Of a stretch of 38,515 bases of DNA, positions 7,743 through 16,100 are shown piece by piece. Where the stretch lies: assembly GCF_029763755.1 (NCBI RefSeq), contig NZ_JARUVM010000047.1, positions 1 through 38,515 of the forward strand. Reading direction: 5' to 3'. The DNA is from Luteimonas sp. 8-5. GTDB lineage: Bacteria; Pseudomonadota; Gammaproteobacteria; Xanthomonadales; Xanthomonadaceae. Positions within the stretch are counted from its first letter, which is position 1, and each line of letters starts with the position of its first letter. The translations under genes were made by a program, and so were the position numbers. Below the pieces are notes generated by a model that saw nothing but the letters and a program-made list of their open reading frames with translations, was not told the origin of the DNA and ran no database searches.

Positions 7743-9286
7743 ACGACAACACCCCGCACATGCGCCTGCGCTCCCCCGCCCTGCCGCTGCAGGACGGCGA
7801 CCTGCTGGCGGCCATCGACCTGGGCTCCAACAGTTTCCACATGGTGGTCTCGCGCTACGTGCTCGGGCAGCTGCGCACCGTCGACCGGATCCGCGAAATG
7901 GTGCGCCTGGCCGAAGGCCTGGACGGCAAGGGCGGGTTGCGCGCCGACGTGCGCCAGCGCGCGCTCGAATGCCTGGCCCGCTTCGGCCAGCGCCTGCGCG
8001 ACATTCCGCCGCAGCGGGTGCGTGCCGTCGCCACCAACACGGTACGCAAGCTGGCCGCGCCGCAGGGGTTCCTGGTGCCGGCCGAGACCGCGCTGGGCCA
8101 TGCCATCGAGATCATCTCCGGCCGCGAGGAGGCGCGCCTGATCTACCTTGGCGTCGCCCATGCGCAGCTGCCCAGGCCCGGCCAGCTGCGCCTGGTGATC
8201 GACATCGGCGGCGGCTCCACCGAATGCATCATCGGCAGCGGACTGGACGCGATCGAGCGCGAAAGCCTGCAGCTGGGGTGCGTGGCCACCACCGCGCGCT
8301 TCTTCGGCGACGGCAAGCTGTCGCGCAAGCGCTGGGACGAGGCGCTGATCGAGGTCGCCGCCCAGTTCCAGCAGTTCGCCGGCGTGTACCGCCACCTGGG
8401 ATGGCAGGAAACCATCGGCGCCTCCGGCACGATCAAGGCGGTCGGCGAGATCTGCGCGAGCATGAAGCTGACCAAGGGCGCGGTCACCGCCCAGGCCCTG
8501 CCGCACGTGCGCGATCGCCTGCTGGCCGCCCGCAGGATCGACCAGATCGACCTGCCCGGCCTGTCCGGCGAACGCCGTCCGATCATCGCCGGCGGCCTGC
8601 TGGTGCTCGAGGCCGCCTTCGCCACCCTGGAGCTGGAACGCATGGGCGTGAGCAAGGCCGCGTTGCGCGAAGGCGTGCTCCACGACATGCTCGGCCGCGG
8701 CGGCGCCGACGATCCGCGCGACGCCTCGGTGCTGGCGCTGATGCAGCGCTACGGCATCGATGCGACCCAGGCCGAGCGGGTGGCGGGCACCGCCCTGCAG
8801 CTCTTCGACCGGGTCAGCCGCGACTGGTCGCTGGATGCCGAGGACCGCCTGATGCTCGCCCGTGCGGCGCGCCTGCACGAACTCGGGCTCGCCATCGCGC
8901 ACAGCCAGTACCAGGTGCACGGCGCCTACGTGCTGCAGCACTCGGACATCGCCGGCTTCTCGGTGCCGGAGCAACGCGTGCTGGCCGCGCTGGTGCGTAA
9001 CCACCGGCGCAAGGTCGCCAAGTCCGCGCTCGACGTGGTTCCGGACCGGCTGCTGCCGGCGACCCGGCGCCTGACCGCGCTGCTGCGGCTGGCGGTGCTG
9101 CTGCACCGCTCGCACGATCCGGCGCCGTTGCCGGACCTGCGGCTGTTCGCCGACGGCGGCACCTTGACGCTGTCGCTGCCCGCCCAATGGATCGAGGTCC
9201 GACCGCTGCTGCAGTCGGACCTCGTGGAAGAACCTGCGGCATTCGAACCGCTGGGCATCGCCCTGCGGTTCGAGTTCCGCCAATGA
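7739..9286 (+). CDS. ppx: exopolyphosphatase (Ppx/GppA family)
   Basis: This 515-residue ASKHA-fold phosphatase releases phosphate from the ends of polyphosphate chains, and some homologues also hydrolyse pppGpp. The two phosphate-binding loops are visible as DLGSNSFHMV (about 27-36) and DIGGGSTE (about 155-162), with SGREEARLIYLG between them and a C-terminal HD-like helical region (about 330-480). It is the last gene of phoB-phoR-ppk-ppx and is coupled to ppk by an ATGA overlap. Its stop lies 1 nt from the stop of the convergent M28 peptidase gene, leaving no room for a terminator. Length and context favour Ppx over GppA. Confidence 0.94.
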   Translation: MNDNTPHMRLRSPALPLQDGDLLAAIDLGSNSFHMVVSRYVLGQLRTVDRIREMVRLAEGLDGKGGLRADVRQRALECLARFGQRLRDIPPQRVRAVATNTVRKLAAPQGFLVPAETALGHAIEIISGREEARLIYLGVAHAQLPRPGQLRLVIDIGGGSTECIIGSGLDAIERESLQLGCVATTARFFGDGKLSRKRWDEALIEVAAQFQQFAGVYRHLGWQETIGASGTIKAVGEICASMKLTKGAVTAQALPHVRDRLLAARRIDQIDLPGLSGERRPIIAGGLLVLEAAFATLELERMGVSKAALREGVLHDMLGRGGADDPRDASVLALMQRYGIDATQAERVAGTALQLFDRVSRDWSLDAEDRLMLARAARLHELGLAIAHSQYQVHGAYVLQHSDIAGFSVPEQRVLAALVRNHRRKVAKSALDVVPDRLLPATRRLTALLRLAVLLHRSHDPAPLPDLRLFADGGTLTLSLPAQWIEVRPLLQSDLVEEPAAFEPLGIALRFEFRQ

Positions 9287-9287
9287 C

Positions 9288-10904
9288 CTAGTCGACCATC
9301 GCCTTGCGCGGCATCTTCTGATCGCGCATCGCCGCGTGGTAGACGACGCTGGCGACGATCGCCGCGGCCTGCTTGAGGTCCTGCGCCGAGGCGTGGTCGT
9401 AGGTGTCCAGGTTGGTGTGGTGGACGTTGGTGCCGTAGTCCAGGCGGTCCTGCACGAACTGGAAGCCCGGCAGGCCGACCCGGTCGAACGAGATGTGGTC
9501 GGTGCTGCCGGTGTTGCGCGAGACCACCACGGTGGCGCCGACGTCGGCGAACGGCGCCATCCACGCTTCGAAGATCGGCATCGCCGCCAGGTTCTCCTGG
9601 GCGTAGACGCCACGGATCTTGCCCGAGCCGTTGTCCAGGTTGAAGTACGCCGAGAACCTGTCGTACGCAGGCTTGCGCTGCAGCGTGCCGTGGTCCTCGC
9701 GCAGGAACGAAGGCAGCGCCTTCTGCGCCGGGTCGGTGGGTTCCGGGTACGAGGCGAAGGTGCGCGCCACGTAGTCGGCCGAACCGATCAGGCCCTGCTC
9801 CTCGCCGCTCCACAGGGCGATGCGGATGGTGCGGCGCGGCTTGACGCCGATCTTCTTGAGGATACGCACGGCCTCCATCATCACCGCCACGCCGGCGCCG
9901 TTGTCGGCCGCGCCGGTCCCGGTGTGCCAGGAATCCATGTGCGCGCCCAGCATCACCACTTCGCTGGCCTTGGGGCCGCTGCCCGGGATCTCGGCGATGG
10001 TGTTGTAGCCGTCGCGGTCCTCGTCGGTGGTGAAGCGCGAATCGACGTCCACCCGCAGGCGCACGGTTTCCCCGTTCTCCAGCGCGCGGATCACCTGGTT
10101 GTAGTGCTCGGCGATCATGCCCAGCTCGGGCACGCCGACCGGCTCGCCCGCCTTGCGCGAACCGCCACCGGTGGAACGGACGATGCCGTTGTCGCGGTCG
10201 CTGATGCTGAAGGAGGCGAGCACCCCTTCCTCGACCAGGAACTTGCGCACTTCCTCGGCCAGCTCGCGGCGTTCCATGTACTGCTTGATCCGCTTGTCGC
10301 GATCGGCGTCGCGGTCGGCGGGCACGGAAAACTCCTGCAGGCCTTCGAGCGTGGCCTCGTCGTGGCGATGGAAGTCGGGTTCGGTGCCGGGCTTGTATTC
10401 GCGCTCCGGGTCCAGGAACACGATCTTGCCGCGCAGCTGGCCCTTGTGCTTCTCGATGTCGGCCTTGCTCTTGAAGTCGATCGCGATCGCTTCGCCCTCG
10501 ACCGGGCCGCTGGTGCCCGGGGTCCAGGCCTTGGGCAGCGCGAACAGCGGCAGCGCGCGCGGCGCCAGCAGTTCGACCTTGGCCTTGCTGAATTCCCAGC
10601 CGCGGCCGAAGTCGGCGAAGGCATCGTCATGGACGTTGGACAGGCCCCAGGCCGAGAGCTTGGTCCGGGCCCAGGCGTTGGCCTTGTCCATGTTCGGCGA
10701 GTTGGTCAGGCGCGGACCGATGTCCTCGGTCAGCTCGGCAAGGGTCTGCATGACCTGGGAATGGTGGAATGCCTCCTGGCGGATGCGGCTGACCATGTCC
10801 AGGTCGACCGGTTCGGCACGCTGTGCAGCCAGTGCAACAGCAGGTTGGGCGGCGCTGCCCACGGTGGCCAGCGCGACGGCGGCGGCCAGGAGATATTGCT
10901 TCAA
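9288..10904 (-). CDS. secreted M28 family zinc peptidase with PA-like insert
   Basis: This 538-residue exported peptidase probably starts at the TTG at 10904, which gives a good signal peptide (LKQYLLAAAV... ending around VALAAQ); no ATG sits close to it, and GGGGAA lies about 7 nt upstream. A protease-associated-like insert (about 135-300) precedes the M28 catalytic domain (about 300-530). Zinc ligands and catalytic residues are in place: H322-x-D324 in AHMDSWHTG, D334 in AADNGAG, E368-E369 in SGEEQG, D424 in NLDNGSG, and H496. The family includes aminopeptidases and glutamate carboxypeptidase-like enzymes. Release of N-terminal residues from peptides in the periplasm or medium is the likely role, but specificity cannot be read. 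It diverges from rlmJ across 100 bp. Confidence 0.87.
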   Translation of the reverse strand: MKQYLLAAAVALATVGSAAQPAVALAAQRAEPVDLDMVSRIRQEAFHHSQVMQTLAELTEDIGPRLTNSPNMDKANAWARTKLSAWGLSNVHDDAFADFGRGWEFSKAKVELLAPRALPLFALPKAWTPGTSGPVEGEAIAIDFKSKADIEKHKGQLRGKIVFLDPEREYKPGTEPDFHRHDEATLEGLQEFSVPADRDADRDKRIKQYMERRELAEEVRKFLVEEGVLASFSISDRDNGIVRSTGGGSRKAGEPVGVPELGMIAEHYNQVIRALENGETVRLRVDVDSRFTTDEDRDGYNTIAEIPGSGPKASEVVMLGAHMDSWHTGTGAADNGAGVAVMMEAVRILKKIGVKPRRTIRIALWSGEEQGLIGSADYVARTFASYPEPTDPAQKALPSFLREDHGTLQRKPAYDRFSAYFNLDNGSGKIRGVYAQENLAAMPIFEAWMAPFADVGATVVVSRNTGSTDHISFDRVGLPGFQFVQDRLDYGTNVHHTNLDTYDHASAQDLKQAAAIVASVVYHAAMRDQKMPRKAMVD

Positions 10905-11004
10905 GGTAGTTCCCCAAGGGTGGATCGGTGACCCGAGTCTAAGCGGCCGGCAATGGCCCCACCCCGGGCCTTTGGTCATGGTCGGCGGCCGGTAGACTGG
11001 GGCC

Positions 11005-11865
11005 ATGAACTATCGCCACGCCTTCCATGCCGGCAACCACGCCGACGTGCTCAAGCATGTCGTGCTGCTGGCCCTGTGCGATGCCATGATGCGCAAGCCG
11101 GCGCCGGTGTTCGCCCTGGACACCCACGCCGGCCGCGGCCTGTACGCGCTGGACGCGGACCAGGCACGGCGCACCGGGGAGGCCGAAGGCGGCATCTCCC
11201 GCCTGCTGGCAGCCCCGCCAGCCGATGCCACGGTGCAGCGCTACCTTGACATGGTAGGAGCCTGCCGGTCGGCGCACGGCGCCCTGGCCTATCCGGGTTC
11301 GCCATGGCTGCTGGCGCGAGCCCTGCGCGAGGACGACCGCATCGCCGGCTGCGAGCTGCAGGACGAGGAAGCCGCCGCGCTCAAGGCCACGTTCGACGAC
11401 GATCCCCGCGTGGCCGTGCACCGGCGCGACGGCTACGCGGCGATGAAGGCACTGCTCCCGCCGGTAGTCGCCGGCCGCCGGTATGCGCGCGGGCTGGTCC
11501 TGGTGGACCCGCCCTACGAGGCGCAGCTCGCCGAGTTCGACATGGCTCGCACCGCCCTGCGAGAGGGCCTGCAGCGCTGGCCGCAAGCCACGTATGCGCT
11601 GTGGTACCCGATCAAGCAGCGCCGGCAGCTGCAGCCGTTCTACCGCATGGCCGGCAACCTGCCCTCGGCGTCGACCCTGGTCGTGGAGTTGCTGGTGCGG
11701 GCCGACGATTCGCCGCTTCGGATGAACGGCAGCGGGATGCTGCTGCTCAATCCGCCGTACCAGGTGGATGCGGTGCTGGGGCCGGCGCTCAAGGCGCTGG
11801 CCAGCGCCCTCGCCGAACCCGGCGCTCCGCCTCCGCGCATCGACTGGCTCAAACGCCCCGCGTAA
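11005..11865 (+). CDS. rlmJ: 23S rRNA (adenine-N6)-methyltransferase RlmJ
   Basis: This 286-residue protein matches the RlmJ family, which methylates A2030 of 23S rRNA (E. coli numbering) using S-adenosylmethionine. The family start MNYRHAFHAGNHADVLKH is present, with LDTHAGRGLY at about 38-47 as the AdoMet site and D168-P-P-Y171 as the N6-methyltransferase catalytic motif. Length matches the E. coli enzyme (280). TAGACT ends 6 nt before the ATG, while the only purine run (GGGG) is too close to act as a normal ribosome binding site, so a leaderless start is possible. It stands alone, followed by the repeat-rich gap. Confidence 0.93.
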   Translation: MNYRHAFHAGNHADVLKHVVLLALCDAMMRKPAPVFALDTHAGRGLYALDADQARRTGEAEGGISRLLAAPPADATVQRYLDMVGACRSAHGALAYPGSPWLLARALREDDRIAGCELQDEEAAALKATFDDDPRVAVHRRDGYAAMKALLPPVVAGRRYARGLVLVDPPYEAQLAEFDMARTALREGLQRWPQATYALWYPIKQRRQLQPFYRMAGNLPSASTLVVELLVRADDSPLRMNGSGMLLLNPPYQVDAVLGPALKALASALAEPGAPPPRIDWLKRPA

Positions 11866-11896
11866 GCGCGGCGGCGGCCGCGGCCGCGATGTCCTG

Positions 11897-12179
11897 GCGC
11901 GCTTACGCTGGAAAGGCGGTCCGCTTTGGCGAATGTCCCCGGGCCGGGCCTGCGGCCCGGCCTCCTCCGTGATTTCGCCAAAGCGCACCACCGTTCCCGC
12001 GACGCCCGGAGCCCCCTCGCGGCCGCAGCATCGATCCACCCGCTTGGCTCCGCGTCGTGGAATGGGTTTGCCCAAGCCGGGCCCGTCGGAGGCATGGATG
12101 CCGAGGACGAGGCTACAGGGACGTACTCGCGCCGTGTCCCGGCTTGGGCAAGGCCATTCCGCGGCGCCCCGCACGTGAG
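11897..12179 (+). repeat. composite intergenic repeat with nested inverted repeats
   Basis: This element fills most of the 351-bp gap between rlmJ and the cation-efflux gene, where I see no credible gene. Its outer blocks (11897-11926 and 12142-12179) recur at 3547-3610. Inside are three nested or paired structures. A 12-bp inverted repeat CGCTTTGGCGAA/TTCGCCAAAGCG lies at 11922-11933 and 11974-11985. Within it, a 9-bp stem GGCCGGGCC/GGCCCGGCC closes a 3-nt loop (11942-11962). A 23-bp inverted repeat pairs 12059-12081 with 12138-12160, with two mismatches. No protein-coding pattern or target-site duplication is evident. Confidence 0.75.
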
Positions 12180-12193
12180 GGAGCGTTTGCTTC

Positions 12194-12208
12194 GCGCGCA
12201 AGGCGCGC
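12194..12208. repeat. REP-like GC hairpin downstream of the cation-efflux gene
   Basis: A perfect 6-bp stem GCGCGC/GCGCGC with loop AAG lies 9 nt beyond the stop of the minus-strand cation-efflux gene. On that strand it is preceded by GTAGGAGC, the layout of REP-type hairpins in gammaproteobacteria. There is no U-tract, so termination or 3'-end stabilisation is only possible, not shown. Confidence 0.4.
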
Positions 12209-12216
12209 TCCTACGG

Positions 12217-13155
12217 CTATCCCGAGGGGTGTTCTTCGGCGGTGGGGACGCGGGGGAGTTCGGGTTCGAAGAAGCTCCAGCGGACCTCCGGGAACTCCTT
12301 CTTCAGGCTGCGCTCGACCGACGTGATGTTGCGCAGCATCTCCTCCGCATCGTGCTCCTCGCGCATCCGCGCCTGCACCGATACCAGCGCATCGTTGCCC
12401 AGCTGCAGGGTGATCACGCTGATCACGTGCGCGATCTCGGGGCGGCCGTCGAGGAAGGCGCGGATCTGCGACTGCCGGTACGGGTCCACGCTCTGCCCGA
12501 TCAGCATCGCCTTGACCTCGATCGCCACCAGCACGGCGACCACGATCAGCAGCGCGCCGATGGCCACGGTGCCCAGCGCGTCCCAGATCGGGTTGCCGGT
12601 GACCACGCTCATCATCACCGCGACCAGGGCGAACACCAGGCCCAGCAGCGCGGCGAGGTCCTCGCCGAAGATCACCACCAGTTCGCTCTGCCGGCTCTGG
12701 CGGAACCACTGCCACAGGCTGCGGTCGCCGCGCACCTTGTTCACTTCCTGCAGGCAGGCGCGCATCGATACGCCTTCGGCAGCGATGCCGAACACCAGCA
12801 CGCCGGCGGCCCACCACCACTGCCGCAGCTGTTCCGGGTGCTGCAGCTTGTGCAGGCCCTCGTACACCGAGAACATGCCGCCGACGGTGAACAGCATCAC
12901 CGCGACCAGGAACGACCAGAAGTACACCGCCTTGCCGTGGCCCAGCGGGTACTCGGGCGTGGCCGGGCGCCGCGACTGGCGCATGCCCAGCAACAGCAGC
13001 AGCTGGTTGCCGCAGTCGGCCAGCGAGTGCACGGTCTCGGCCAGCATCGCGCTGGAGCCGGTGAAGAAGGCCGCCACGCCCTTGGCCACCGCGATGGCGA
13101 AGTTGGCGCCGAGCGCGAACAGGATGGCGCGTGAGGAGTCGCCGCTGGATGCCAT
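12217..13155 (-). CDS. cation diffusion facilitator (SLC30A9/ZnT9-like)
   Basis: This 312-residue inner-membrane protein has about six hydrophobic segments (roughly 10-32, 38-57, 78-98, 114-130, 160-187, 195-217) and a cytosolic C-terminal domain (about 220-300). It belongs to the CDF family, which exports divalent metals such as Zn2+ in exchange for protons. The first metal site is seen as H43-S-L-A-D47. The second site, usually H/D-x-x-x-D in helix 5, is replaced by E165-D166 in FGEDLAALLG, the pattern I associate with the ZnT9-like branch. Metal choice is therefore uncertain. The start ATG at 13155 has GGAAGG just upstream. It lies 30 nt downstream of the fusion peptidase stop and could be cotranscribed with it. 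Confidence 0.88.
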   Translation of the reverse strand: MASSGDSSRAILFALGANFAIAVAKGVAAFFTGSSAMLAETVHSLADCGNQLLLLLGMRQSRRPATPEYPLGHGKAVYFWSFLVAVMLFTVGGMFSVYEGLHKLQHPEQLRQWWWAAGVLVFGIAAEGVSMRACLQEVNKVRGDRSLWQWFRQSRQSELVVIFGEDLAALLGLVFALVAVMMSVVTGNPIWDALGTVAIGALLIVVAVLVAIEVKAMLIGQSVDPYRQSQIRAFLDGRPEIAHVISVITLQLGNDALVSVQARMREEHDAEEMLRNITSVERSLKKEFPEVRWSFFEPELPRVPTAEEHPSG

Positions 13156-13185
13156 GGTCCCTTCCGATGGGGAAAGGAGTTCAGG

Positions 13186-16100
13186 TTACTCCTTCTCCCC
13201 CAGGTACAGCGAGCCGACCTGCAGCGCGGTCCGGTAGGGTTCCGGGTCGTTGCGGTTGCTGAGCAGCACCACGGTGAGCCGCTGCTGCGGCCAGCGCACG
13301 ATGACGTTGCGGAAGCCGATGGTCTCGCCCGAGTGCCACAAGGTGTCGCCGGTGATGCGCCAGCCGAAGCCGTAGCTCGCGTCGTAGGGCTCGCCGGTCA
13401 CCTTCGACTGCGGGCTGAAGGCGAGCGCGCGCGAAGCATCCGTCAGCAGCCGGTCGTCGTACAGCGCCGCGTCCCAGCGGGCCAGGTCGTCGATGGACGA
13501 ATAGATGCCGCCGTCGCCGAGCACCGCGCTGGTGGTGCTCTGGTCGGTGCGCTGCCAGGCGCCGTCGACCCGACTGTAGCCCCAGGCACGGTTCGGCACT
13601 GCGGGACCGCCCGCCACGTAGGCGATGGTGTCGTGCATGCCCAGCGGCTCGAAGATGCGCTGCTCGAGGAAGGCGGGATAGTCGAGTCCGGACGCCTTCT
13701 CCACGATCAGCGCGAGCAGCGCGTAGGCGCCGTTGCTGTAGCGATAGGCGCTGCCGGCGGGGAAGTACAGCCGATCCTGTTTCTCCAGCAGTTCGAGCAC
13801 GCCGGCGTCGCGGATCTGGCCCTGCCAGTCGTCGCCCATCAGGTCCTCGTAGTCGATGAGGCCGGAAGTGTGCGAAAGCATGTGGCCCAGGGTGATGGCG
13901 TCGGCGGCCGGCGGCAGCGACGGCAGCCAACGGCGCACGGGGTCGTCGATCGACAGCTTGCCGTCCTGGGCCAGGAGCAGGACCGCTGCCGCGGTGAACT
14001 GCTTGCTGACCGAGGCGAGACGGTAGTTGGTGGCAGGGCCGGCTTCGGTGCCCGCCTCCAGGTCGGACAGGCCGTAGCCGCGGCGGACGACGGCCTCGCC
14101 GTCGCGCAGCACCAGCAATGAAGCCCCCGGACCGAGACCCTGGTAGCGCTGCATCAGGGAGTCGACGGTCATGGGCTCGATCGGAATGTCATACAGGGTT
14201 CCCGGGGTCGGTTCTGGCTTGAAGGTGTAATGCCACCACTCCAGCGGATAGTTGGCGAAGCCGTGCGCGGACATCGCCTTGCGCAGCACGTCGCGGTTGG
14301 CGCGCCGGGTGGCGTCGACCTCGTCGCTGTCGGTGTTGGCGCGGGTGCCGAAGTAGTCGAAGTCGGTGCCCATGTCGAGCGGCGTGCAGCCGGTGCCGTG
14401 ATCGTCGCAGCGCAGCACGGTCAGGTCGAGGGTGGCGCCGCGGCTGTGGCCGGAGGACTCGGCGATGTAGCCGTCGAGCAGCTTCGTCTTGTCCAGTTCC
14501 GGGTAGTGCGCGGGCTTGGTGCGCTGGTCGGACAGGTCGTGCGCCCAGCGCACGAAGTGGGCGACCGCGCGCGCCGGCCGGTAACAATCGAACAGGCGCA
14601 GTCGCATGCCCTGCCCGCGCAGGTCGCGCTCGACCTTCGCCAGGGCCTGCGCCACTTGTTCCTTGAGGAAGCAGCGCGGCGCGCCGTAGCCGTCGACGGG
14701 CGCGCCGACGAAGTTGTCGTTGCCGTAGTACTTGATGTCCTGGTCGATGTCGGGCACGTAGGCACGGATGTCGACCAGGCCCGCCTCGTCCATGGTCTTT
14801 GCCGGCGAGAGCTGCGGCGTGCAGCCGCCCACGCGGGCGAACGCGAGGTCCTCGTAGTCCGAACTGAAGTCGCCGTCCGGATCGAGCTTGGCCATGTGCA
14901 GGCGGCGGCCGTCGCCTTCGCCGGAGAAGTCCAGCCAGGCGTCCATGTCGACGCCCGGGTCGTCCCAGTGCAGGAAGTGGCGGCCCTCGAGGGTCGAGAC
15001 CATGCCGTGCATCTTCGGCGACTTGGCCGAGCGCCATTCCACGCCGTCGCCGACCGGGCAGATGCGCACTTCGCCGAACCAGGGATCGCGCCAGGTGCCG
15101 AGCCACTCCTTCATTTCGGCGGCCGACACCGGCTTGCGCGCCGCCGGATCGGGCAGCGCGGGCGCCGCGTCCGCGGCTTCGGCGGTGGCCGGCGCGTCCC
15201 TAGGGCCGTAGATCGCATCGGCGAAATCGTCGAAGCCGCGCTCGTCCATGGGAGCGGTGAACAGCTTGGTCAACGCCGTGCCCAGCACGGTGCGCGCGCG
15301 GCTGCCGGCGCCATTGATCATGAACACGAAACCGGACTTGCTGCCGGGCACCAGCATCATCATCGAGTACATGCCGCCCAGCGTGCCGGTATGCGACACG
15401 GTTTCCTGGCCGTCGACGTCGGCCAGGCGGAAGCCGAAGGCGTAGTCGTAGTGGGTGGTGCCGTCCATGTCGCGGCGGAATTGCGACAACGGCATCGGCG
15501 TGCGCGGCTTCCACATTTCCGCGCGCTGTTCCGGGCCCAGCCACTCGAGCTGCGCCGGGGTCGGGGCCAGCCAGTTCATGGCCCAGGCGAGCATGTCGTC
15601 GAGGCCGCAACGGATGCCGCCGGCCGCGGCGGAAGTGATCGCCGGCACGATCGCCGGATCCTGCCGCATCGGCAGGCTGCGCTCGCCATCGTGCCAGTGC
15701 GGCTGGGCGACGCTGCCGGCTTCGGCGCGACTGAACTCGCCGACCCGACAGCCTTCCAGGCCGAGCGGCTCGAAGATCTCGCGGCGCACCAGTTCCTCGT
15801 ACGAGGCGCCACCGGCCGCGGCCGCGACTTCGCCGGCGACCACGTACAGCAGGTTGTCGTAGGCGTAGCCCGCGCGGAAGCCGTAGGCCGGCTTGATGTA
15901 GCGCAGGCCGTGGATGATGTCGCCGCGGGTGAACAGGTTGGGCTCCGGCCACAGCATCAGGTCGCCGCCACCCTCAGGCAGGCCGCTGTTGTGCACCAGC
16001 AGGTCGGCGACGGTCATCTCGCGCGTGGTCGCCGGGTCGTGCATCGCAAAGTCCGGCAGGTGCTTCGACACCGGGTCGTCCCAGCGCAGCTTGCCGGCCT

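Noticed and set aside
11942-11962. The 9-bp GC stem after rlmJ as an intrinsic terminator
   Set aside because: No U-tract follows on either strand, and it is nested inside a larger repeated inverted structure.
11926-13134. A plus-strand open frame beginning in the repeat and running opposite the cation-efflux gene
   Set aside because: The first part is repeat sequence and the rest is antisense to a clear membrane protein; no ribosome site precedes it.
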